A stretch of 64,000 nt of DNA from Methylobacter sp. Its GTDB lineage: Bacteria > Pseudomonadota > Gammaproteobacteria > Methylococcales > Methylomonadaceae. The number at the start of each line of letters is the position of its first letter. Within the stretch, counting starts at the first letter, position 1. Below are positions 1 to 9,600 of the stretch, piece by piece. Both the position numbers and the translations under genes were made by a program. The notes under the pieces were generated by a model that had not been told where the DNA came from, did not search any database, and was given only the letters and a program-made list of their open reading frames with translations. Location of the stretch: contig JAPLRU010000105.1 in NCBI GenBank assembly GCA_026399025.1, positions 26,075 to 90,074 of the forward strand, read 5' to 3'.

Positions 1-4
1 AAGC

Positions 5-110
5 GGGACGGGGTTTACAACCCCGTCCCTAACGTTTTGGTGATGTCTGAGCTAAATGGCTACAGGCAACCAATGCAAAACGTTTCGAACGGGGCAACAT
101 GCCCCGTCCG
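5..110. repeat. Nested REP/BIME-like inverted repeats
   Basis: GGGACGGGG(5-13)/CCCCGTCCC(21-29); AACGTTTTG(31-39)/CAAAACGTT(76-84); ACGGGGC(89-95)/GCCCCGT(101-107); all arms perfect. Confidence 0.8.
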
Positions 111-154
111 GCTGTGAGAAATCCGATAAAACAAAACCTAACTGAAACGATCAA

Positions 155-679
155 ATGAAGACGTATTGTTTTTTATTTTTGCTGGTTCTTTCAATCACCC
201 AAGTCAATGCGGAAACAAGTATTGCTATTTTGGATTTTGAACTTAACGACTTGACGATGAAACCAAGGACGGCTGCTGAAATCAATAGAACAGCATCGTT
301 AAAGCCCTTGCTGGAAAAAGAGCTTAAAAGCGCCGATTACCGTATTGTTTCAATTGATTCAGTCAGCCAAGATAAAGCCAGTAGCGGTTTCGGTTATCTG
401 TTCGACCATGATGACGTTGCTGCCGAGCTTGGTCGAATAGTAGGCGCTGATTATGTATTGGTTGGAAGACTGCATAAGCCCAGCTTTTTATTTGCCTATA
501 TTATGGGGCACTTAATCAGGGTTAAAGACGGTCGCTTAATCGGTAACTATATTTCAGAAACTAAAGGCGGGGATGAGAAACTGACGCTTAAAGGTATTGA
601 AAGTATTGCTGATAAAATCGATAAGGATTTGGATAATCGTTATACGCCGCCAGCTCCTAAGCATATCCCTTCACCCTAG
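155..679 (+). CDS. Secreted uncharacterised protein (DUF2380/DUF3280-like, CsgG-like fold)
   Basis: N-terminal signal peptide; 'IAILDFELNDLT...LKPLLEKELKSADYRIV' pattern. Confidence 0.6.
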   Translation: MKTYCFLFLLVLSITQVNAETSIAILDFELNDLTMKPRTAAEINRTASLKPLLEKELKSADYRIVSIDSVSQDKASSGFGYLFDHDDVAAELGRIVGADYVLVGRLHKPSFLFAYIMGHLIRVKDGRLIGNYISETKGGDEKLTLKGIESIADKIDKDLDNRYTPPAPKHIPSP

Positions 680-682
680 CCT

Positions 683-734
683 CGTAGGCCGGAATAAGCC
701 TGTTCGAGCGGCGGCGAGAATTGGCGTTTCCGGC
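683..734. repeat. Intergenic REP-like element
   Basis: GTAGGCCGGAATAAGCC...GGCGTTTCCGGC, a common proteobacterial REP form. Confidence 0.6.
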
Positions 735-816
735 AAACACCGCTGATGCAAAAGGAATTGATTGAGTAATGAATCAAAGTGCTGGAACACTGCCATAAAA
801 CCGGAGAACACCCCCT

Positions 817-1041
817 ATGCACACCATACAATTAGACCAACCCACAGAACAAGCCTTAAGCCATGCAGCCACTAGACAAGGCTTGACACCTGACACGATT
901 ATTAAAAACGCCATACTTGACTATTTAGCGGAAGAGCAAGCGATAACGAAAGCAGACACCGCTTATAAAAACTATCTGGACGGCAAAGAATCTATTCATG
1001 ATTTTGACGATGTGGTGAAAGAACTTGGCCTGGACGATTAA
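817..1041 (+). CDS. RelB-like antitoxin (ribbon-helix-helix)
   Basis: 74 aa, HTIQLDQPTEQALSHAATRQGLTPDTIIKNAI; overlaps the following RelE-like ORF. Confidence 0.75.
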   Translation: MHTIQLDQPTEQALSHAATRQGLTPDTIIKNAILDYLAEEQAITKADTAYKNYLDGKESIHDFDDVVKELGLDD

Positions 1042-1291
1042 AATTTTAGATAGCGCAAAACAAGATTTAAAAAAACTGGATAAACCTATTCAACAAAGGA
1101 TTGCTTCATTCCTACGAAAACGACTTGCGGACACTGATGATCCGAAGCTGCTGGGAAAAGCGCTACAAGGGCAATATGCCGGTTACTGGCGATATAGAGT
1201 TGGCGATTACCGCCTGATCTGCCATTTAAAAAATGAAGAACTGATTATTATAGTTGTTGAAATTGGGCATCGAAAAGACATCTATCGCTAA
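1025..1291 (+). CDS. RelE/ParE family toxin
   Basis: 88 aa; 'WTIKILDSAKQDLKKLDKPIQQRI...GYWRYRVGDYRLICHLKNEELIIIVVEIGHRKDIYR' is a classic RelE pattern; TTG start likely. Confidence 0.9.
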   Translation: MAWTIKILDSAKQDLKKLDKPIQQRIASFLRKRLADTDDPKLLGKALQGQYAGYWRYRVGDYRLICHLKNEELIIIVVEIGHRKDIYR

Positions 1292-1305
1292 TACACAGAA
1301 ACCTT

Positions 1306-2469
1306 ATGACCAAACTACTCTTTCTTATAGTCTTGCTATTTTCCTTCAACGCCGTTGCAGATCTACGCGCCACCGGCGACCTAGGCATCGTCATCGAACG
1401 CGAAGACGGCAATGCGCTGATCGTCAACACCACCGAGCATAAACGCTTAGCCGAAATCGAAAAGCTGGGCGATTTATCCCACGCTTCGGTGGTTTTCTCC
1501 CGCGATCAGCGTTATGCCTATGTGTTCGGCCGGGACGGCGGCTTGACCAAAATCGATATGCTCAAGGACGCCATTGATAAACGCATCGTCCAGGCAGGCA
1601 ACAGCATCGGCGGGGCGATTTCCCAGGACGGCAAATTAATCGCCGTGTCCAACTACACGCCCGGCGGCGTTAAAGTTTTTTCCTCGGACACGCTGGAACT
1701 GGTCGCCGATATTCCTTCCAACTATGGCGACGGCCTGCGCTCTAAAGTGGTCGGACTGGTCGATGCGCCCGGACAACTGTTTGTGTTCAGCCTGTTCGAT
1801 GCCGGTGAAATCTGGCTGGCCGATTTTAAAAATCCCAAAGCACCGGTCATTAAAAAATTCCCGAACATCGGCAAGCAACCTTACGATGCGTTAATGTCGC
1901 CGGACGGGCATTATTACATTGCCGGTTTATTCGGCGAACCCGGCTTGGCCTTATTGGATTTATGGAATACCGATGCCGGAGTCAAACGCATTTTGCCCGA
2001 CTACGGCAAAGACGATGAAAAACTGCCGGTTTATAAAATGCCGCATCTTGAAGGCTGGGCGGTCGCCGGCGATTATGTGTTTGCTCCGGCAATAGGCCAA
2101 CATAAAGTCTTGGTCATCGACAAAAATACCTGGAAACTGCATGACACTATCGCGGTCGCAGGACAGCCGGTTTTTGTAATGGCCCGGCCCGATGCGCGGC
2201 AAGTCTGGGTTAACTTTGCCTTCCCGGATAACAATCAGTTGCAGATTATCGATGTTAAAGACCTGTCCCTGCGTCTTACCTTAACGCCGGGAAAAGCCGT
2301 TTTGCATATGGAATTCACCCCGCGCGGCGAACAAGTCTGGGTTGCGGTAAGAGACGATAATCAACTGGTGGTTTACGATACCGACACCTTGCAGGAAATT
2401 ACCCGTTTACCCGCCAAGCAACCCAACGGTATTTTCTTTAGCTCGCGGGCGCATAAAATCGGTTTGTAA
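1306..2469 (+). CDS. nirF: Heme d1 biosynthesis protein NirF
   Basis: Signal peptide; RATGDLGIVIEREDGNALIVNTTEHKRL and cytochrome d1-like propeller; followed by nirDLGH homologues. Confidence 0.9.
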   Translation: MTKLLFLIVLLFSFNAVADLRATGDLGIVIEREDGNALIVNTTEHKRLAEIEKLGDLSHASVVFSRDQRYAYVFGRDGGLTKIDMLKDAIDKRIVQAGNSIGGAISQDGKLIAVSNYTPGGVKVFSSDTLELVADIPSNYGDGLRSKVVGLVDAPGQLFVFSLFDAGEIWLADFKNPKAPVIKKFPNIGKQPYDALMSPDGHYYIAGLFGEPGLALLDLWNTDAGVKRILPDYGKDDEKLPVYKMPHLEGWAVAGDYVFAPAIGQHKVLVIDKNTWKLHDTIAVAGQPVFVMARPDARQVWVNFAFPDNNQLQIIDVKDLSLRLTLTPGKAVLHMEFTPRGEQVWVAVRDDNQLVVYDTDTLQEITRLPAKQPNGIFFSSRAHKIGL

Positions 2470-2473
2470 GGCC

Positions 2474-2932
2474 ATGTTGACGACTTTGCATAAACAGCTG
2501 CTCAACGACTATCAGCACGATTTTCCGCTGTCGGCGCGACCTTACCGGGACATCGCCGATGCGCTGGGCGTGACCGAAGCCGAGGTTTTATCGGCTTTTA
2601 CCGAGCTGAACGATAATAATTTCATCAGCCGCATCGGCCCGGTCATTCCGCCTAACCATATCGGCGTCAGCGCTCTGCTTGCTATGTCGGTTCCCGAACA
2701 GCAGTTGCAGACCGTTGCCGATAAAATCAGCGCTTATCCCGAAGTCAATCATAATTACGAACGCGAACACCGGCTTAATCTCTGGTTTGTGGTTATCGCT
2801 GCCGATGCCGAACATTTACGCGCCGTGATTGAAGCCATAGAACTGGATACATCTTACCCCGCCATGCTACTGCCGATGCTGGACGATTTTTTTATCGACT
2901 TGGGCTTTAAGCTGGAGCTGAATCATGATTGA
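2474..2932 (+). CDS. nirD: Siroheme decarboxylase subunit, NirD-like (Lrp/AsnC family)
   Basis: FPLSARPYRDIADALGVTEAEVLSAFTELNDNNFISRIGPV; position after nirF. Confidence 0.85.
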   Translation: MLTTLHKQLLNDYQHDFPLSARPYRDIADALGVTEAEVLSAFTELNDNNFISRIGPVIPPNHIGVSALLAMSVPEQQLQTVADKISAYPEVNHNYEREHRLNLWFVVIAADAEHLRAVIEAIELDTSYPAMLLPMLDDFFIDLGFKLELNHD

Positions 2933-3416
2933 TGCCCGTGACCGCCAACTGCTCGAACATATTCAGTTAGGTTTGCCGGTTTGCGCCCGGCCTTATTTGG
3001 AAATCGGTCGGCTTTGCGATATGCCTGAAACCGAAGTGCTAGAGCGCTTAACTAAGCTTAAACAACAAGGCCTGATCAAACGCATGGGCGTTATCGTCAA
3101 ACATCGACAACTCGGTTACCGCGCCAATGCGATGATCGTCTGGAATGTGCCGGACAATCTGGTTAAACAGCTGGGCGGTCATATCAGCCGGTTTTCGTTT
3201 GTGACTTTGTGTTATCAGCGCCCCAGACAGCCGGAATGGCCGTATAACTTGTATTGCATGATACACGGCAAAGACAAGGCGACGGTGTTAAAGCAATTAG
3301 ACCAGCTTATCGATGCTTGCGGCTTAAGCGCTTTCAATAGAGAAATCCTGTTCAGCAAGCGCTGTTTTAAACAACGCGGCGCTGTTTATAAAAATACGGC
3401 TTTAGCGGATGGATGA
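2925..3416 (+). CDS. nirL: Siroheme decarboxylase subunit, NirL-like
   Basis: LPVCARPYLEIGRLCDMPETEVLERL...RMGVIVKHRQLGYRANAMIVWNVPD; overlaps nirD by 8 nt. Confidence 0.8.
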   Translation: MIDARDRQLLEHIQLGLPVCARPYLEIGRLCDMPETEVLERLTKLKQQGLIKRMGVIVKHRQLGYRANAMIVWNVPDNLVKQLGGHISRFSFVTLCYQRPRQPEWPYNLYCMIHGKDKATVLKQLDQLIDACGLSAFNREILFSKRCFKQRGAVYKNTALADG

Positions 3417-3852
3417 AATAGACAAACGCATTATCAATGCCCTGCAAGACGGCTTTCCGATTTGCGCCGCACCTTATCGGCAAGTCGCCGCGCAACTGGG
3501 GCTAAGCGAACAGGAACTGATAGCTAGGTTAAAAGCATTGTTGGATAACGGCAGCTTAACCCGCTTCGGCCCTTTGTATAATGCCGAACAAATGGGCGGC
3601 GCTTTAACCCTGGCTGCCGTTAAAGCGCCCATTGAGCGCTTCGACGAAGTCACCGAAATTATCAATGCCTTTCCCGAAGTCGCCCATAATTACGCGCGCA
3701 ACCATGAATTGAATATGTGGTTTGTGATTGCGACCGAAACGCCTGAACAAATCCAACAAACCATCGCTGCGATAGAACGGCAAACCGGCCTGAGCGTTTA
3801 CAACATGCCGAAAAACAAAGAATACTTTGTTAACCTGAAACTGGAAGCCTGA
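3409..3852 (+). CDS. nirG: Siroheme decarboxylase subunit, NirG-like
   Basis: FPICAAPYRQVAAQLGLSEQELIARLKALLDNGSLTRFGPLYNAEQMGG; overlaps nirL. Confidence 0.85.
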   Translation: MDEIDKRIINALQDGFPICAAPYRQVAAQLGLSEQELIARLKALLDNGSLTRFGPLYNAEQMGGALTLAAVKAPIERFDEVTEIINAFPEVAHNYARNHELNMWFVIATETPEQIQQTIAAIERQTGLSVYNMPKNKEYFVNLKLEA

Positions 3853-3854
3853 AC

Positions 3855-4331
3855 ATGCTTGATGAAACAGACCGCAAAATCATCCAGGCAACGCAGGCCG
3901 GTTTGCCGTTAACGCCCGAACCTTATCAGACGATTGCCGAACAACTCGGCCTAACCGCTGATAATGTTATGATGCGGCTCACAGCCATGCAAAACAGCGG
4001 CATTATTCGCCGCATCGGCGCAGTGCCCAATCACTATAAACTGGGCTATCGGTTTAACGGCATGACGGTTTGGAATATTCCCGATGAAGTCATCGACGAG
4101 TTGGGGCAAAAAGTCGGGCAATTGGAATTCGTCAGCCATTGTTATCACCGTCCCCGGCATCTTCCCGAATGGCCGTACAATTTATTTGCGATGGTGCATA
4201 GTAAAAGCCAAGAAGGTGTCGATGAACAAATCCAACGGATTGCTGACCTGCTTAGCAGTTATAATCAAGGCTGCGACGTGTTATACAGCAGCAAAATTCT
4301 GAAAAAAACCGGCTTTCGCACCAGTACTTAG
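3855..4331 (+). CDS. nirH: Siroheme decarboxylase subunit, NirH-like
   Basis: LPLTPEPYQTIAEQLGL...RRIGAVPNHYKLGYRFNGMTVWNIPDE. Confidence 0.85.
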   Translation: MLDETDRKIIQATQAGLPLTPEPYQTIAEQLGLTADNVMMRLTAMQNSGIIRRIGAVPNHYKLGYRFNGMTVWNIPDEVIDELGQKVGQLEFVSHCYHRPRHLPEWPYNLFAMVHSKSQEGVDEQIQRIADLLSSYNQGCDVLYSSKILKKTGFRTST

Positions 4332-4387
4332 GCAACTTGCAATTAATACCCCCCTATTTTCGTTAAAACATTAGAAAGGCAATATCG

Positions 4388-4485
4388 TAGGATGTGGTGA
4401 ACGCAGTGAACCGCATCAATCGAGGACGGCGCGAACGGCGCAAACGGTGCGGTTCGTTCCTCACCGCACCCTACGCCCCCCCTTG
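4388..4485. repeat. Intergenic REP-like repeat
   Basis: GTAGGATGTGGTGAACGCAGTGAACCGCATC...GGTGCGGTTCGTTCCTCACCGCACCCTAC: imperfect inverted repeat. Confidence 0.75.
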
Positions 4486-4597
4486 TCCACACGATTAAAT
4501 AAAGCTGAAATTTAAGTGTTTTTTGTATTGTTCGCGAACCGATTGATTTATCCTAATCGTACAGGTCGAAATTTTTAACCGTAAATCCGCAGGACAG

Positions 4598-4981
4598 ATG
4601 ATGGGAACTACCTACGCAGAACTCAAGCTCACCAATTTATTCAGCAAGCAAAGTGTGAGCATACGCGCCTTAGTGGACACCGGCGCGACGTTCATGTGCG
4701 TAACCGAAGCCATCGCGGTGCAACTGGGGTTTGATACCACCGAGGTTAGCCGACATATCGTCACGCTTGCCGATGGCAGGCAGCTTAAGGTGCCGCGTAT
4801 CGCTCCGATTGAAATTATCTTCGGCAATCGCTCGTATATTACGGAGGCGCTGGTGCTGGGCGATGAGGCATTGATGGGCGTGTTACCTTTGGAAGCCATG
4901 GACTTGATGGTCGATCCTTTGCGGCAACAATTGATTGTCAATCCCGCGCATCCGAACTTTCCCGTTGCACTGGCAAAATAA
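4598..4981 (+). CDS. Retropepsin-like (clan AA) aspartic protease
   Basis: ALVDTGATFMCVTEAIAVQLGF (DTGA motif) and VLPLEAMDLMVDPLRQQLIVNP. Confidence 0.85.
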   Translation: MMGTTYAELKLTNLFSKQSVSIRALVDTGATFMCVTEAIAVQLGFDTTEVSRHIVTLADGRQLKVPRIAPIEIIFGNRSYITEALVLGDEALMGVLPLEAMDLMVDPLRQQLIVNPAHPNFPVALAK

Positions 4982-5049
4982 GTTACCGTCACTATTGCCT
5001 GAGCGCTTAATCAGCTGTTTTACAAGCTCAATCCTGTAGAGGTTTTACC

Positions 5050-6186
5050 ATGTTCAGACTAAGCCACTATATGCGGGAACTGATAGACCCGACACCGTTA
5101 AAACCCGCTCGTAAACCGGCGGCTCCTGTCGTTATCTGGAATTTGATCCGCCGCTGCAATCTGACTTGCAAGCATTGCTACACGACTTCCACAGACATCA
5201 ATTTTCCCAATGAGTTAACTACGCCGGAAATTTATACGGTCATGGACGACCTGAAAGCCTTTAAAGTCCCGGTGCTGATTTTATCCGGCGGCGAACCGTT
5301 GCTGCATCCCGATATTTTCGACATTTCCCGGCGCGCCAAGGACATGGGCTTTTATGTCGCACTATCGACTAACGGCACTAAAATTTCCGCAGCCAATATC
5401 GATGAAATCGCGAGTATAGATTATCAATATATCGGCGTCAGCCTGGATGGTCTGAAAGACACTCATGACCGCTTCCGTCGGGTGCAAGGCTCTTTCGACC
5501 AAGCTTTAAACGGCATCCGCCTATGCTTGGAAAAAGGCATCAAAGTCGGTCTGCGTTTTACCTTAACGCAAGATAACGCTCATGATTTTCCGGCGTTGTT
5601 ACAGTTAATGGATCAGCGCAATATCGACAAATTTTATTTATCGCATTTGAATTACGGCGGTCGCGGCAATAAAAACCGAAAAGACGACGCCCATTTTGCA
5701 ATGACCCGGACCGCGATGGATTTGCTGTTTGAAACCAGCTATGACTGGCTTAAGGCAGACAAAGACCGCGAATTCGTTACCGGCAATAACGACGCCGATG
5801 CGGTTTATTTTTTACACTGGGTCGCCCGGCATTTTCCCGATAAAACCGAACACATCAAAGCCAAGCTGGAACAATGGGGCGGCAATGCCTCCGGCGTCAA
5901 TGTCGCCAATATCGACAATTTGGGCAATGTCCATCCCGACACGTTCTGGTGGCATTATGAACTGGGCAATGTCAAAGAACGGCCTTTTTCGGAAATATGG
6001 ATGGATACCGGCGATCCGTTGATGGCGGGTCTTAAACAACAGCCAAGACCGCTCGAAGGCCGTTGCGCCAGATGCCGGTATCAAGAAATATGCAACGGCA
6101 ATACCCGGGTCAGGGCCGCGCAAACGACAGGCAATTTCTGGGCTGAAGATCCGGGCTGCTATCTGAGCGATGCCGAAATAGCCTGA
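5050..6186 (+). CDS. nirJ: Heme d1 biosynthesis radical SAM protein NirJ
   Basis: CNLTCKHCYTTS (CxxxCxxC), LSGGEPLLHPDIF; C-terminal CARCRYQEICNGNTRVRA SPASM-like cluster. Confidence 0.92.
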   Translation: MFRLSHYMRELIDPTPLKPARKPAAPVVIWNLIRRCNLTCKHCYTTSTDINFPNELTTPEIYTVMDDLKAFKVPVLILSGGEPLLHPDIFDISRRAKDMGFYVALSTNGTKISAANIDEIASIDYQYIGVSLDGLKDTHDRFRRVQGSFDQALNGIRLCLEKGIKVGLRFTLTQDNAHDFPALLQLMDQRNIDKFYLSHLNYGGRGNKNRKDDAHFAMTRTAMDLLFETSYDWLKADKDREFVTGNNDADAVYFLHWVARHFPDKTEHIKAKLEQWGGNASGVNVANIDNLGNVHPDTFWWHYELGNVKERPFSEIWMDTGDPLMAGLKQQPRPLEGRCARCRYQEICNGNTRVRAAQTTGNFWAEDPGCYLSDAEIA

Positions 6187-6422
6187 TGAAAGCATTATGA
6201 ACATTGATTTTCAGCACTGCCAAGTGCGCTCAGGCAACTGGAAAAAAGCCTTGCTTACGCCGGATCGGAAATGACGGAAAACAATAACGACTTGTTCGAA
6301 CAATTTCGTAATTCGGTTATTCAATAAACATCTTTCCTAAATAATCGTTATAGGGTTCGTTTAGAATAGCAGTTCACCCTCTGAAAACACGGATAGCGCT
6401 GAGGCCTTAAAGACTAATAGCC

Positions 6423-6617
6423 GTCGAAATTACCGAAAAGCAGCGTAAATCCACGACCGTCGATTAGCAGGTGCGCGACAGCGTCCGAGCCCGGCTCAAG
6501 ATACTGGTTCGGCGCACGTTGCAGCGTTACAAATATCCGCCGGATAAGGCCGCCGAAGCGGGTCATGCAGCAAGTCGAATCGCTGTCGAATTCATGGACC
6601 TCTTGAACGCTGTTTAA
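6423..6617 (+). pseudogene. C-terminal relic of type I restriction subunit HsdR
   Basis: Translation VEITEKQRKSTTVD*QVRDSVRARLKILVRRTLQRYKYPPDKAAEAGHAASRIAVEFMDLLNAV*; matches the HsdR C-terminal pattern with an internal TAG. Confidence 0.75.
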
Positions 6618-6663
6618 TCGGCATTACCGCGTTTTCAGGCTTGGTTAGTTATCAGAAGGCGCT

Positions 6664-9600
6664 TTAATCAATATCCTTAATCAGCGCCATCATATCCTCA
6701 ACCGACATTTTGCCGCTGACTTCGCCACCTTCCAGCAAACTATTGGCTAAATCGCGTTTGTGTTTATGCAACTCGACAATTTTGTCTTCAATGGTGTCTT
6801 TGGCGACCAAGCGATAAATCGTGACCGGGCGTTTTTGCCCCATCCGGTGGGCGCGGTCGGAGGCCTGATCTTCAACCGCCGGATTCCACCAAGGGTCCAT
6901 ATGGATCACATAATCGGCGGCGGTTAAATTCAAGCCGGTGCCGCCCGCTTTCAAACTGATTAAAAACAAATCGCCGTCCCCCGCCTGGAATGCAGTCATG
7001 GCTTTTTTCCGTTGCGGAACCGGGGTTGCGCCGTCCAGGTAATGATAGGCGATGCCTTTTTTGTCCAGCAATTCGCGAATCAGCGTTAAATGCCCGACAA
7101 ACTGGCTGAACACCAAGGCTTTATGGCGGTTTTCCAGCAATTCATCAACCAGCTCTTCAAAAGCTTCCAGCTTGGAACTGGGCAGGGTGCTGTCTTCCAT
7201 GACCAAACGCGGATTACAACAAGCCCGGCGCAGTTTCATGATTTCGGCCAAGACTTTCAGTTGCTGATGTCCGGGCTGGCCGGTGGCTTCCATCATGGTC
7301 TGCATCGCGTTCCGCCGCAGGGCTTCGTAAAGGGCGCGCTCTTCGGGGCTTAATTCGACATGCAAGGTCACTTCGGTACGGGACGGCAATTCTTTTAATA
7401 CGTCGTTTTTAAGCCGCCGCAAGATAAAGGGGCGCAACAGTTTTTTAAGCCGTTGCTGCACTTCCCTATCCTGCTCGTTTTCGATGGACTGCGCGTAACG
7501 TTGGTTAAACTTTTGCAACGTGCCTAACAAGCCCGGATTGATAAAATTAAACAAATTCCACAGTTCGCCCAGATGGTTTTCTATCGGCGTGCCGGTAGTA
7601 ATCAGTTTAAAGTCGGCCTGTAATTCCATCGCGGCTTTGGAGCGCTTGGTCAGCGCGTTTTTAATGGCTTGCGCTTCGTCGGCAACCAAGGTTTGCCAGT
7701 GTTTTTGCGCCAAGCGCTCGCCTTCGGTTTGCAACAGGCCGTAACTGCACACGATCACATCGAAAGGCCCGGCATCATCCAGCATCGCTTGCCGATCGCC
7801 GCTACCGAATTGCCGGACATTCAGCGTCGGCGCAAAGCGGCCGCATTCTTCCAGCCAGTTAATGCAGACCGAAGTGGGCGCTAAAATCAGCGTGGGCCCG
7901 TCCGGAGCGCGGGATAAAATCAGCGCCAACGCCTGTACGGTTTTGCCCAAGCCCATGTCGTCGGCCAGACAAGCGCCTGCGCCCCAGTGCGCCAAACGCG
8001 TCATCCATTGATAACCTTCGCGTTGATAATCGCGCAATTCGCCTTGCAAGGTTGACGGCAGTTTAGGGTTTAAATCGGCGGTTTCGTTAAGACGGCGCAA
8101 TTGATCCTGCCACGGTTTGGCGGCGCTGATGTTCATGCCGGTGGTGATTTCATCCAAAGCCTGCGCCGCCAGCGGATGGAATCGCACTTTGTCCTTTTGC
8201 ACCTCGCCCAATCCGGCTAAATCGTCCAAGCGTTGGCGCAATTCGCGGGTCAACGCGATAATTTGGCCGTCTTCGAGTTTTAAAAAGCGGCCCGGCGAGC
8301 TGTTTAGCAGGTTCATTAAACGCTGCATGTCCAGCACCTCCTGTTCGTCAATCTGCAACGCACCTTCGACGCTGAACCAGTCTTTTTCCTTGCGCACCGA
8401 AAATTGCGCTTGCGACAAACCGAGTTCGCGGCTGATTTGAATTTTTTTACCTTTCGGCCATTCCAGCACCGCAAAATCGCCCAAAGCCTGTAACTGCAAC
8501 AGCGTATCCAGCGCCGCTTCGGGATCGTCCAGCAGCCACTTGGCGTCTTTGTCGGCGTAGAGCTGCGGACATTCGTTCAGCACGTGTTTTAAGTGTTTTT
8601 TCTCAAGCTTGAAATCGCGGGCGGTTTGCAGTTGCTTGCCGTCGATTTCCGCCAACACCGTGGTGCCGCCTGCGCCGGGCTTGTAAAGCGGCCCGCCGGT
8701 ACTAAACGGTTGCACGAAAATCTCTATTTGTATGCCCTGCCCGACTGGTTGTAAATGAACATGCAGACGGCTGTCGGCATCGACGCTTTGCGCCAGACTG
8801 GAGGTGCCGCCTATATCGGATTGCACGGTTAACATCGAGGCGACCGAGGCAATCGAGTCGATCACTTGCTGGCGCGCCGTAGCCGGTACGGTTAAGCCTT
8901 TTTTACCCAGAATCTCGGCGACTTGGCGATGCTGGTCGTTAATTTTGTAAACCAATAAGCCGTTACCGGCGGTTTTTTGGGCAATGATTTTTTGTTTGCT
9001 AATGGCAGGAATTAATGAAATATGCAGGTTTGGCTGATGCTCCTTCACCAGCAATTGCGGTTCGGCGGTGCTGATTTCGACCGGAGCACCGGATAATTCC
9101 TGATTGACCCAGTAAATAGCCGGATGGCCGATGGCGGCTAAAATAGCCTCCTCCGACAACGCGTAAATCTCTCTACTGGAATAACCGTAGTAGCCGCTGC
9201 TTTCCTTTTCCATCTGAATTTGCGCGCAAATGCGATGATCGTGCTCGGATAAATAATCGAAGTCGGATAAATTATGATACAGACGCTTTAAAGACAGCGG
9301 ACGGCCTTTTGTCCAACGGCCGCTTTTACCCAACTTTTGTTCCTTCGGCTCTAATAAAGCCTGATTATCTTCCAAGCTGAGTACCCATATCATCCGTATT
9401 TCCTGAGGCGTCTGGCCTGCTGCCGGAGAACTTTTTAATTGGCTTAGCGCATCCAAGGCTCTTTGCCATTTCGACACTTGCGGCAATAGATCGAGAATCG
9501 CACTAAACGGTGAATCCGCATACTGCTGTGCGATAGGCTCGCAAGCCCAGGTTGTATTCTTATAACCCAAACGTTGCAGCAATGCCGAACTCACGGCGGC

